Source: Canna indica
Lineage: Eukaryota; Streptophyta; Magnoliopsida; Zingiberales; Cannaceae
Direction: 5' to 3'
DNA: 64,000 nt
Assembly (NCBI GenBank): GCA_034359265.1
Contig: CP136898.1
Location: forward strand, 41,067,501-41,131,500
A program made the position numbers and the translations under genes. The stretch's first letter is position 1, and every line of letters starts with the position of its first letter. The notes beneath the pieces are model-generated. The model was not told the origin of the DNA, did not search any database, and saw only the letters and a list, made by a program, of their open reading frames with translations. This document shows positions 44,456-55,506 of this stretch, in pieces.

Positions 44456-44873
44456 GCACGCTCTCGCGCCCGACCCTTCTTCCTCTCGCTGCTGCCGCCG
44501 CCGCTCCTGCCGACGCCTCTCGCCGCTGCTGCCGACGCCGACGCCTCTCGCCGCCGCTGCCACTGCTGCCGGTATGTTGATCGGCCGACCGGCTCTTACT
44601 ATGTTTCGGCCGGAGAGGTTAAAATCCGGCCGAAACCCTATTTCTAGGGTTTCGGCCGGCGGTGGTCGGCCAATGGCCGCCGCCGGACCTTCTACAGTGG
44701 CCGGACAGTGTGTCCGGCCACTGTACGCCGGCGCCGAAGGGTGGACTCCGGCGCCGGAATATATATATATATTATTGTTTTGAAATTGTTAATTAATTAT
44801 TTTATAATTGTTAATTAATTGTTTAGATTAATTGTTTAATTTGTTAGATTAATTATTAGGGTTTAGATTAATT

Positions 44874-45160
44874 TCGGACGCGCGCCGGAATCGTCCACTT
44901 CGGACGCACGCCGGAATCGTCCAATTTGGACTCGCGCCGGAATCGTCTACTTCGGACGGGCACCAGAATTGTCCAATTCGGATTCGCGCCGAAATCATCC
45001 ACTTCGAACGCGCGCCGGAATCGTCCACTTCGGACGCGCGCCGGAATCGTCCAATTCGAACTTGCGTCGGAATCATCCACTTCGGACGCGCGCCGGAATC
45101 GTCCACTTCGGACTCGCGCCGGAATCGTCCACTTCGGACGCGCGCCGAAATCGTCCAATA
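44874..45160 (+). repeat. 26-bp tandem repeat in the CACTA leader, about 11 copies
   Basis: The unit is CGGACGCGCGCCGGAATCGT plus CCACTT, with point variants (CACG, CTCG, AATT). Because 26 is not a multiple of three and the unit has no stop in any phase, several frames on both strands are open through it; these are artefacts and not genes. It lies between promoter and transposase. Confidence 0.9.
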
Positions 45161-45346
45161 TGGACTCGAACTGTCTCGAAACATTTAGAAAATAATCATC
45201 CATCCGACGAGTTGATATGTTTCACGTACGCATCGACGAATCGGATATGATTTAGCAAAACCTTAGATCCGTTCGGGAATTGTATGTTCGTGTAAAAGAA
45301 GTAGATGATCTTTTATACAACGTACAATTCTTGAATTGTCCCTGAT

Positions 45347-45585
45347 TGGACAATTTGGGAATATAGTTATTTGTACTGTACTTACGTTTTTATTTTAACT
45401 GTTAACTAATTATTCTAAAATTCGGCAACATCTCTCTTGTTCTCCGATACGCGCCCAGATGATATGCGTATTCGGAGAACTGTAGGGAGATGCTGTCAAA
45501 ATTTAGAATAATTAGTTAACAGTTAAAATAAAAATGTAAGTGCAGTACGAATAACATAAATTCCGAATGGAATAGGACAATCTCA
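45347..45585. repeat. Long inverted repeat (hairpin) upstream of the transposase
   Basis: Arms of about 80 bp with few mismatches (45373-45453 and 45466-45547) surround a loop of about 12 bases. For example TTAACTGTTAACTAATTATT on the left matches AATAATTAGTTAACAGTTAA on the right. Weaker pairing extends outward to about 45347 and 45585 (GGACAATTTGGGAATA against ATTCCGAATGGAATAGGACA). It ends about 45 bp before the transposase start codon. Transcribed, it would fold into a long stem. It could be a small MITE-like insertion or a functional hairpin. Confidence 0.85.
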
Positions 45586-45629
45586 CCTAAAGACATTAAC
45601 CAAAGAAATTGTCATTGATTGACAGAATC

Positions 45630-48600
45630 ATGTCGGCTGATCGAAGTTGGATGTACCGACGTCTTGATCGTGGAGCTTTAACGAATGAGTTTCGATTAGG
45701 CGTAACGTACTTCCTAAATTTCGCCTATTCGAATCGGAATTTCGTTAGCATCAGTGATCAAATCCGATGTCCGTGCCGCATTTGTTCAAATGGACGATTT
45801 TTAGATCGGGAGACTGTCACTCTGCATCTATATAGCAAAGGATTTGCACCAAGATATTTTCTATGGACTTGTCACGGGGAGTCACGCGAAGTCGGGACGT
45901 CGAGCAATCCTGTCGTTCAGACATATGGTGAATCTTCCTCTGCTGGTGCTTCTTCATCCAGTCAATGTAATCCCTATAGAACTATGATACTTGATAGTCT
46001 TGGGGGTCAATTCCGCCTGAATGATAATGTTGATCGGCCAGATCTTCAGACATCAGTCCCACCAGATACTACAGCGGTTGATATCACAGAAGTAGGGGCT
46101 GCGGTAGAGATTGAATTACCGAATAAAGAAGCTGCAGAATTTTACGAGATGTTGAAAGCTGCCGATGAACCTTTGTATGAGAATTGTCCTAAATACACTA
46201 GGTTTTCAGCAATGACACAGCTCTTAAACATCAAGGCCGATTGTAATATCAGCGGAGTTGCGTATGATCGGATTGCTGGATTGATTAATGGAATGCTGCC
46301 TACTCATAACAAGTTTGAGCCTACTTTTTATAAGACTAAAAAGCTGATGAGAAAATTAGGGCTTGGGTACGAAAAAATACACGCGTGCCAAAATAACTGC
46401 ATTTTATATTATAAAGAAAATGTGCAGTTGAATAAATGCCCTGTATGTCAACACCCTCGTTACAAGGAGAAGAAATCGGTCCGACAGAAAAATATCCCGT
46501 TTAAGGTGCTTCAGTATTTTCCACTAACACCGAGGCTTCAAAGATTATTCATGTCGGAAAAGACAACCCCCTACATGAGTTGGCATGCAAGAAGTCGTGA
46601 TGATACAGTAATGACTCATCCATCTGACAGTGAAGCATGGAAACATTTGGATACATGTTATCCTTCATTTGCTATGGATACTAGAAATATCATATTGGGA
46701 TTGTGCACAGATGGTTTTAATCCGTTTGGACATTCTGTAACTCCTTATTCAGTTTTGCCAGTGCTGCTGACAGTTTATAATTTGCCACCGTCAATGTGCA
46801 TGAAAGATGAATTTATTTATCTTTCGATGATTATTCCGGGTCCTAAGGGTCCGCGAAAAGAAATTGATATATTTCTCAGACCCTTGATAGATGAATTGAA
46901 AACATTGTGGACTGAGGGAGCTGTCACTTATGATTGTCATCGGAAGCAAAACTTCAATTTAAAGGTCGCGGTCTTGTGGACAATCAATGATTTCCCCGCG
47001 TACGGCATGTTGTCGGGTTGGAGCACTCACGGCCGACTCTCTTGCCCGTATTGTATAGAACACTCTAAATCAATCAGTCTTCAGAACGGACGAAAAATCT
47101 CTTTCTTTGATTGTCATCGTCGATTCCTACCGGTTCATCACCAGTATCGAAGGAATCGTAATAAATTTACTAAGGGCAGAGTCGAAAGAGATGGGCCACC
47201 ACCGATGTTGTCTGGTGAACAAATGTTAGCACGTGTTTCAGCACTTCCAGATATAGTATTTGGTCGCAATGAAAGAGTGTCAGGTTTTAGCCAAACACAC
47301 AACTAGGTAAAAAAAAGTATCTTTTGGGAATTGCCCTATTGGAGTTCATTATTGATTCGACATAATTTAGATGTCATGCACATTGAAAAAAATGTGTTTG
47401 ATAATATTTTCAACACTGTGATGGATATTTCTGGAAAAACTAAAGATAATGTCAAAGCCCGACATGATCTGAAAATACTTTGTAAAAGACCAGAGTTGGA
47501 GTTACAAGAGGTCAACGGACGATATCTGAAACCGAAGGCCCTATATGTGTTAAATAAACAACAGATCAAAGATGTTTGTCAATGGGTAAAAGAACTCAGA
47601 TTACCCGATGGATATGCTTCAAACTTATCTCGATGTGTGAACGTCGATGATTGCAAAATATCAGGGATGAAGAGCCATGATTGTCATGTATTCATGCAGA
47701 GATTACTTCCGATCGCATTTCGAGATCTTCTACCTGATAATATTTGGGGTCCGTTGACTGAATTAAGTATGTTTTTTAGAAGCATCTGTGCAAATGTCCT
47801 TCGAGTCGAAGATATGTCAACACTTGAAAATAATATTGTTGAAATCATATGCAAGCTGGAGCAGTTTTTCCCTCCTGCATTTTTTGACTCGATGGAGCAT
47901 CTACCGATACACTTGGCATACGAGGCACGAGTTGGTGGCCCCGTTCAATATCGTTGGATGTACTTATTTGAAAGATACATGAATCGTCTAAAGAAAAAAG
48001 TAAAGAACACCGCAACTGTTGAAGGATCAATATCTGAATCGTATATCATCCAAGAAATTTCAACATTCTGCTCATTTTACTTTGAATCGACAGTACAGAC
48101 AAGATTTGATCGTCTTCCACGTAACGACGATGGGGGTGTTCGACATTCAGATGGACGTTTAAATATATTTTATCACTCTGGTCTTGCTTTTGGTTCTCGT
48201 CTATCTCGACACTTAAGCGATGAAGAGTATCATTTGGCACACTTGTATGTATTACTCAATTGTCCAGAGATTGAACAATTCATTGAAATATTTGACATTG
48301 AGATGGTGCAAAAATACTCTATTCACAACGATCAAGAATTGGAGAGATTACGGAATCGTGATTTCCCTACTTGGATTCAGACTTACAGCAAAGATCACAG
48401 AGCTGAAATAGATGAAAAAATATTTGAGTTTGTTAGTGGACCGTCGCGACTTGTGTCGTGCTATAGCGGATATTTTGTTAACGGGTATAAATTTCACACG
48501 GTTGAATATTCATTTGCAAAGAAGACGATGAATGTTGGGGTCTGCGTGAAAGGGACAACCTATGTTGAATGTGATATGGATTTTTATGGACTGGTGGAAG

Positions 48601-49118
48601 AAGTGATAGAGTTGCACTACTTCGGCTTGAAATCAGTGATCCTATTTAGATGTCATTGGTTCGATACAACAGAAAGGGGCATTAAAGTTCATCCAAAATA
48701 CAAACTTGTTGAGGTTAATTACAAATCGAAATTGGCAGCAAATGAGCCTTTTATATTGGCATCACAAGCCGAACAAGTATATTACGCGAAGTATCCGGCT
48801 CGAAATAAAGATAGAGCAGATTGGTGTGTAGTCTGTAAGACAAAAGGTAGAGGAAAAATTGATCTGATAGTAGGAGAAAATGATCCTCCTGGTTTCTATC
48901 AAGAAGATGATCTTCCTGCTGTGGATCGTATTATTCCAATACTCGAGGATGCAGACACAACGTCAATTCAATTAGAAGTTGAATATGCTGATGATGACGA
49001 TCATGAAATTGAGGAAGCTGGAGATGAAGAAGATGAAGAAGAGGAAGAAGAGGAAGAAGAGGAAGAAGAGGAAGAAGAAGAAGAATTCGAAGACTATTAT
49101 TCAGATGATGAAGAATAA
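45630..49118 (+). pseudogene. CACTA TNP2-type transposase, one in-frame stop
   Basis: ATG 45630 (MSADRSWMYRRLDRG) opens a frame that runs to TAA 49116-49118, about 1162 codons, interrupted once by TAG at 47304-47306. Domains: transposase-associated N-terminus (about residues 5-80, with CPCRICSNGRFL), TNP2 core (about 290-500, LGLCTDGFNPFG, YDCHRKQNF, GRLSCPYC), then after the stop the conserved ELPYW..LLIRHNLDVMHIEKNVFDN, DUF4218 (about 640-770, LPIAFRDLLPD, PIHLAYEARVGGPVQYRWMY) and DUF4216 (about 970-1060), ending in a long Glu/Asp tail. Family members usually have Trp in the position of the stop (HN-W-KK...SIF), so one G-to-A change explains it. The enzyme binds and cuts the element ends. 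Confidence 0.93.
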
Positions 49119-49193
49119 TTGTAAAGTATATATTTTATTAAATATATCTCTACTATTTATACAATAATCTGATTATATGTCTGTTCGACAGAT

Positions 49194-50729
49194 ATGTCTG
49201 GTCGTGGTTATCGACGTAGGAGAGTTTCGGAGTCTCCGATCGGTGAGACTCCAGCACTTACTCATGCTGCTGATCCTCCTGTTGCTGATCCTCATTCCGA
49301 TGATACTGCCGAGGCTAGTACATCCAGACGTAGGCGGCCACGCGGGCCGAACAGGTGGCAGCCTCCACCAGCCACAGAGTCACGTAGATTGATTAGCGTG
49401 ATTGGGGAGCGGTAATATATCATGAATTATGAATCATTACAAATTCATTATATCATAATATAATATTAAAATTTATTTTTGTTGTGCAGGTTCGAGCAAG
49501 AAGAAGTGTCGAGGAGCATTTCTTCTACTATTCGACGATACATGCACGGGGCATGGCCTACGTGGTCTCACGTGCCTAGCGAGCACGTCGACATGTTATG
49601 GCGCGAGTTTGAGGCGCGTATTATTATTATTTTTTACATGCATGATGATATATTAATATTGGTACTGATATTATTATTTTGCAGGCTCGCTATACATGGG
49701 CCGAGGACCAGAGGCCCTTCATTTACGCTGCCTGGGAGGCTATTTCCCGGGCAAGGTACAACGGGCAGCTGGGGCAGGCTCGGTCCCAAGCGATGGCCCG
49801 AGCTGGGACCACTAACATCGCGGAGACTCGGGGATACGGCCCTGGTTGGATTACTCCGGATATATGGGACCAGCTCGTGGGGATATGGTCGACAGATCGA
49901 TGGCAGGAGGTTTCTCGGAATGCGGCTAGAAATCGCATGTCGGGAGGAGCAGCGCGTCACACCGGCGGCTCTGTTGCATTTGCAGTGCACGCAAACCGTA
50001 TGGTAAGTATATCTTTTAATTATATATTTTATTTGTTATTATGTGTACTAATTAATGTATTTGTTTTGTAAATGTAGACGACGGTGTCGGATGACGGGAC
50101 TGTCCAGCGACCCTCCCCGATGGCGGTGTTCGAGCGGACTCACCGTCGAGCACATGGGACGGGGGAGTACATCGACAACCGCGCTGCATACATTATGGTA
50201 ATTATATATTTGTTTAAATTATTCATTATATATTTATAATTTAAGTTTTATGATAAATATTAAACAAAAAATCAAACTCGAGTAGGAGACCTACAGCCAG
50301 ACGGTGGTGCAGCGCGGGGGTACCCCCGAGGACTTTGACGCAGCATCGTGGGTCGAGGCCGCAGGTGGCTGGGACCATGGCCGCGTATATGGCTTCGCAG
50401 ATAGTGGTCATGCGCGAGCCGTACTAGGGCCACTTGGGGCACCGACCCCTCCGGTCGCTGGTGAGCGGCCGTCCACCTCTAGATCCAGTTATGATCATAG
50501 TAATAGGATAAGGACACTAGAGGAGACGGTCGCGCGTCAGACTGAGATGATGGAGCGTCAGAGTCAGACGATGGCGAATATAGAAGCTATGCTACGCAAC
50601 TTGTCAGGTCATCCCGAACCAGTCATCTCTTCGGCATCATCTAATCCATCGTCCTCGAGTCAGTCCACGCCGGTGTACACTCAAGCGCTCCAGACCCCGC
50701 CATATAATCCAGACCATCCTCCATCTTGA
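49194..50729 (+). CDS. CACTA second protein (plant Transposase_24/TNPA-like), five exons
   Basis: Exons: 49194-49411, 49490-49613, 49685-50002, 50078-50197 and 50286-50729, total 1224 bp (407 aa), with phases closing exactly. Introns are short (71-88 bp) and GT-AG, except the second, which needs a GC-AG border (GAG then GCGCGTA). The protein has an Arg-rich N-terminus (SGRGYRRRRVSES), a conserved middle (WPTWSHVPSEHVDMLWREFE, ITPDIWDQLVGIWSTDRWQE, NRMSGGAARHTGGS, with the Transposase_24 pattern RTH...DNRAAYIM) and a C-terminal coiled coil (LEETVARQTEMMERQSQTM). No stop or frameshift is seen. In En/Spm systems the TNPA-type protein binds the subterminal repeats and assists the TNP2 enzyme; that role is inferred here. 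Confidence 0.82.
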
Positions 50730-51023
50730 TCGTGAGATTTTTTGTTTGGATATTGAACTTGTTTAACTTATTTTGTTTGGATATTGATACTTCAATTTTG
50801 CATTTGAATTGTTTTTATACTATCGTGGATAATTATCAATATAAGTATAATTGTTTTGATGTATATATGTTGGTGTGTTTGTGATGTGTGAATGAATGTG
50901 TATGAGGTGTTTGTGATGTGTGAATGAATGTGTGTATGAGGGTATGGGTGTGTGAGTTATGTATCAGATAAATGTATCAATGTATCAATGGAAATTTGAA
51001 ATTTTCAAATTTTCTGGTTGCAG
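50730..51023 (+). other. CACTA 3' untranslated/spacer
   Basis: An AT/TG-rich stretch after the second gene, with near repeats of GTTTGTGATGTGTGAATGAATG (about 50876-50935). It carries the likely 3' UTR; no gene. Confidence 0.6.
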
Positions 51024-51400
51024 GTATTCGTCATCAGCAACGGCTTTCCCACGGGCGTCCGTGGGAAAGCCGTTGCTAAAAGTGTATCGAAAGCCGTTGC
51101 TGATGACCTACAGCAACGGCTTAGCGACGGCGTTTTACTAACGGACTCAGCGGCCGTTGCTATTAATGTTATCAGCAACGGCTCCGGGTCTGTGGCAAAA
51201 CCGTTGCTGATAATAGTTTTAGCGACGGCCCGAGCGGCCGTTGCTGATAATGTTTTGAGCGACGGCCCGAGCGGCCGTTGTTGATCCGTTGCTAAGTCAT
51301 CAGCAACGCGACTTTCTATCACGGCTCTATTGCAACGGCTCAGCCGTTGCTGATGCTCTTCAGCAACGGTTCAGCAACGGCATCAGCCGTTGCTGATGAC
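51024..51400. repeat. CACTA right subterminal repeats
   Basis: ATCAGCAACGGC and GCCGTTGCTGAT alternate many times, with longer partly palindromic blocks (GCGACGGCCCGAGCGGCCGT, twice). Mirror of 44160-44445 and probable binding region for the TNPA-like protein. Confidence 0.85.
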
Positions 51401-51419
51401 CATTTTTCTAGTAGTGAAA

Positions 51420-52804
51420 GCGGGTCGTGGATTGAGATTTCACCATCTTGTCTACATCTTGCCTCGATTCGGAAAATAGCTTTAGAGAGTATAGCATTTG
51501 CACCACCTAGGTTTGATGAGAAAAATTTTGGTGTTTGGAAAAGTAGGATGTATACTTTTCTTAAAACACTAAGTTTAGATCTATTGTGCATGCTAAAGAA
51601 TGAATATGTTGAGCCCACCATTGACATTAATGATTGGACTCAATATCAAGTTAGATTATTTGAATTGAATGCTAAAACAACGCACTTTCTATATTGCTCA
51701 TTCTCAAATGATATACTTGAAAAAGTTATGTATTGTTCATCTGCATTTGATATTTGGACTTGTTTAAACATGTTTTACAATTATGCAAAAACTGAGGAGC
51801 TTATTACTTTCAATGAAGGAGATGATGACAATTGTCATACCTCTAGTCCAAATGAAATTTTTGATGCCCAAAGCTCATCTAGTCAAAGGAACACAAAAAA
51901 TCGGAAAAGAAAACTTAGGTGCTTCCTTTGCCAAGAGAAGGGACACAAGAAGAAGAATTGTCCACCCTTGAAGAAGAAAGCCAAAAAGAAGAATTGTGCT
52001 TCATCATCCATATCCAAATCAAGTTAAGCCACTTCTAGACATGACGATGAAGCTACATCAAATTGTTGCCTCATGGGTCTTCGAGATGAGGTATATTCTT
52101 CATCTTCTATTTATGTTCAAAATATTAATGATAATGATTCTAGTAGCTCAAAATCCCTTGATATGTCGTATGAAGAACTACTAGAAGAATGTAAAAAGAT
52201 GTATAACTTGCTCATGAAAAAGAATAAGGAAAATAAGAAATTAAAGAAGGAAAATTTAAAGCTTAGCTCTCATGTGCATGAATTAGAAAATGAAAATTTG
52301 AATACTAGCCCTTTTGATTCTTGCCATGATGCCTTAAAACTTGAAATTAAGAACTTGAAACATAGAAATGAAGAATTAGAAATTGAGAATGATGAGTTGT
52401 TAACTAAGATTTCAAAAATTAGAAATGAAAATGAAAAACACAAAAAATAATATGAATCTCAATGGTAAGGATTGTACAAGTGATTTCAAATTTGAGCATG
52501 ATATTTTGAGAAATGAAAATTGTTTGTTGAAATCTCAAATACAAGCTTTACACAAATCCATTAATGACTTAAAAAATGAGGTTGTTTTCTTGAGTAAGAA
52601 AACTAGTAATTTATCACATGCTTCATCTTTTAGAAATCCTAGGAAGAAAAATATTCCATCTAAGAATGCTAATGTTCATCATGTTTATCATGCCAAGCAT
52701 TCTAACATTAGACCTCATGATCATAAGAGTGGTAAAAAGAAAGAATTCCATCGTCATTGCTTTTGTTGTGGCATGTATGGGCATGCAATTTATGCTCTAT
52801 TGTA
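51420..52804 (+). pseudogene. Gag of element E, broken
   Basis: The leader GCGGGTCGTGGATTGAG follows the CACTA insertion. At the place of the gag start the ATG seen in F (55507) is ATA (51476-51478), so the start codon is lost. The frame then reads a copia-type gag (APPRFDEKNFGVWKSRMY, DILEKVMYCSSAFDIW) and a CCHC knuckle CFLCQEKGHKKKNC. It stops at TAA 52025-52027, carries on in the same phase to 52450 with a Lys/Glu-rich coiled coil, shifts frame near 52440, and ends with the second knuckle HCFCCGMYGHAIYAL, where the last ligand region is altered and followed by a stop. No pol follows. Confidence 0.88.
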
Positions 52805-54070
52805 GGGGGAGCTACCACACATGGGTGAGATGAAGTTGGTTGATTGAAGTTGCTTGAGGATTCAAAGATTATACTATTTCAAAGTTGCAACTTCAAGTCT
52901 CTTGATGCCATAGTAAGGTTGGCATCAAAAAATACTTTGGTATCATCTCCTATACCCTCTTGCTTAAATTATAGTTGGAGTTTGATATATGCTTAATATT
53001 AGTATATTTTTTGCTCTTGATAAGTTTCAAAAACATTTTTGATTTTTGATTTCCGGTCTCTTCGGAGACCTAAGTGGCCTGTAATGGGCCTAAGCGACCT
53101 TGTGGTTCTAAATCGTAGGCTCATTGTGACCTTTCGGTTTTCAACCAATAGGAAGAGTTGGAGATCTATTTTTCAAATATTTTATATTTTGAGATCTCTT
53201 AATTCGTTTCGGATTCACGATAATTTATTTTGGAACGGATTTCAAACTATTTAGTAAAGTGGACTTTGAAAATGATACTTGATTCCACTCTTTGCTATTT
53301 GGTTTGGGTTGCTTGCTAGTATCTTTATTTTCATGAAATCTACTAATGAAGTCTACTTGCAAGTTGTGAATGTTAATGGAAGGCTATGCTATCTAAAAGA
53401 AAATGGAAAATGAAATGAAAAGTTTTGGAAAATTTTCTAAGAATAAGGTATGTGTTTGATTTTACAAAAAATCTTAGCATAATATTTGAATACCTATGCT
53501 TAAATGATTTCTCTATGCCATGATTGATTATGTATGATAGATATTTCAATTTTTCATGAGTAGGAAAAATCTTGATAACTTAGCTCATTTCATGATATCA
53601 TGATATTTATGAAATCGGACTAGGTTGATATTTTTCTTTAGAGACTTCATTTTAAGTTGAAAATTGGATGAACATGTTTAGGTGTGTTAATGATTAGTTG
53701 TCATGTGCTTAAGATTAAAAATTCATGAGAAATTGAGCAAAATGACAACTAGTTCATTTTAGAGTACTTAAGCTTGGAAAATTTTGTCCCAAGTCAATAA
53801 ATCGACTTGGACACTTTATTTTAAGTCCAAACTTCATAAATATGTTTAGGAATAGGTATGACATGTTTCCAAGCACTTAGAGTGAAAAATTCATATGGAT
53901 ATGAATAAAATGACATAGAGGTCAATTCATGTTTACTTCTTTTGAACCAAGTTGACCCAAGTCAACCAATTAACTTAAAGGTCTCATTTTCAATCCATAT
54001 TTGAGGAATAGGTTTAGATTTACTCATGTTAGGTATCCATAGGTTTAAGTTTGAAAAATCATGAGTAAAT
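52805..54070 (+). other. Non-coding interior of E, first part
   Basis: After gag the sequence contains GGGGGAGCTACCACACATGGGT and then AT-rich blocks shared with F (compare 56860-58620), including TTCGGAGACC...GGCCTGTAATGGGCCTAAG and GACCCAAGTCAACxAxTTxACTT. No protease or RT. Interrupted by F at TAAAT. Confidence 0.8.
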
Positions 54071-55438
54071 TGTTGGCTTTAGGTTTTCAACCTTAGCCTT
54101 AATCTCGGTTTTGATGGTTTTGATGATAACAAACATGGGACTAATGATTTCATTGAGAATATGTTTCAGGTTCCATATCAATTAGCGTTCGATGTCCTCG
54201 ATCGAAATAATCAGAAGAAATCGAAAATCGGAAGGATATTGATCATCGTGCTCAGGTTCATCGCGAAAACTTCTCGAAGAGCGATGCATGCACCAAAGAC
54301 GTATTGGACGAGCTCAAGGATCACATGAAAGCTCTACAAGTTGATGGTCGTTGAAAGCCAAAACCCGAAAACGAAGCACGGAAGAAATAGGTTGAAGAAA
54401 TAAACTTCAGCCTAGGTTTGGTCGATCGGGCGGTCGACCGATGGAAGCCCAAAATGGGCAGTAGCTTGGGCGGTCGACCGAAGATTAGGATCGATGTTTT
54501 TGCATTTGGACGGTCGACCCATCGGTCAACCGACCACAGGGAGAATTTCAGCGGTCGAAGGACCGGTCAACCAGTCGGTCGATCGACCATTCGACCGGCG
54601 GCCTGTAACGAATAGTCTTCTATCCGTTGAACAGTTGTTTCTTCACAATGGTATAAATACACCCTCATATACTTTATTTAATCTTTTTCTCCCTCTCTTA
54701 CAGTTATCATTGAGCATTCTAAGAGAGATTTAGAGCCTTCCAAATATTGATTGCAGCGCTCTGCTCTCTTCGTCAAGTTCTTCTTCAAGCGCATGCTTCC
54801 CGGCTTCCCTCAACTCTGCTGCAACGAGTTTATCCAACGAGTTGAAGGATTGAAGGATTGCAAAAGAGCTTTTTCTATTGATTTTATTCTTAGCTCTTTT
54901 GTTTGTAATTTTTGTTTTTATTTCAACTATGTTTTTATTTGTGCGTGTGAAGACCAAGTGTTTGGTCTTGTGTGTGGAAAGTGGTATCCTTGGTGTTGAA
55001 TCAGTAAAGCCACCTGTGTAATTAAACATAGTGTTTACTAGGATTAGTTTAGTTGTCCCTTAGGGTTGAGGTGGAAGAAGACTCTCGATAAGAAGACGGT
55101 GACTTCCGGGTGTGGAAGTGCCTTAGGTCGAGAGTGCATCTCTTCGGTGAAAAGTCCTCGTGTGTAAGGGAAACTTAAATTAATCTAGTAAAACTAGTTT
55201 GGAAATCCTAAGCGGGGTGCTTAGGTAGTGGAGTAGGCATTGGGGCCGAACCACTATAAATATTGTGTGTTAGCATTGTTTTATTTCTTTGTCCTAAATT
55301 ATTTATCTTGCTTCCGCATCGAATCATAAAATTATAAATTGGCTAAATAATCAATAAACGATTAAAAGTGGATTTAGGCTAATTGTATTTATAAACACAC
55401 TATTCACCCCCCCCTCTAGTGTCGCAATTTCGCCAACA
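54071..55438 (+). repeat. 5' LTR of element F (1368 bp)
   Basis: TGTTGGCTTTAGG to TTTCGCCAACA. Palindrome array 54420-54595, TATAAATA at 54652-54659, then R/U5 with the conserved GGGTGTGGAAGTGCC block. It lacks about 90 bp of U3 palindrome-rich sequence present in its 3' LTR partner, probably lost by recombination between palindromes. Confidence 0.92.
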
Positions 55439-55440
55439 AT

Positions 55441-55452
55441 TGGTATCAGAGC
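55441..55452 (+). other. Primer-binding site of F
   Basis: TGGTATCAGAGC two bases after the 5' LTR, complementary to the 3' end of plant initiator-Met tRNA as in most copia elements. It marks the start of minus-strand DNA synthesis. Confidence 0.92.
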
Positions 55453-55506
55453 GGGTTTGTAGCTTGAGATTTCACCATCTCGTCTACACCTAGTCTCGAT
55501 CTAGAA

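Larger units (their letters stand above)
44140..51416 (+). mobile_element. CACTA (En/Spm) DNA transposon, 7277 bp
   Basis: The 12-bp termini CACTACTAGAAA and TTTCTAGTAGTG are perfect inverted repeats. The target duplication is AAA (44137-44139 and 51417-51419). Subterminal repeats with ATCAGCAACGGC in both orientations fill 44160-44445 and 51024-51400. Inside are a TNP2-type transposase (one premature stop) and a second five-exon protein, in the same order as other plant CACTA elements. Intact ends, a short list of lesions and a perfect TSD point to a fairly recent insertion into retrotransposon E. Confidence 0.95.

Noticed and set aside
44849..45250. Four overlapping open frames on both strands (90-111 codons each)
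   Set aside because: They are products of the 26-bp stop-free tandem repeat; no start context, no conserved domain.
47307..47330. Intron explaining the TAG in TNP2 (AG then GTAAAA looks like a donor)
   Set aside because: The conserved protein resumes in the same frame within a few codons, leaving no room for a plant intron; a nonsense change is simpler.
48979..49167. Lys-rich ORF (MKKMKKRKKRKK...)
   Set aside because: Shadow frame of the GAA/GAG-coded acidic tail of the CACTA transposase.
54751..55029. 82-99 codon frames found in duplicate at 54751-55029 and 60921-61199
   Set aside because: They are the R/U5 parts of the two LTRs of element F, duplicated because LTRs are; no sign of a protein.
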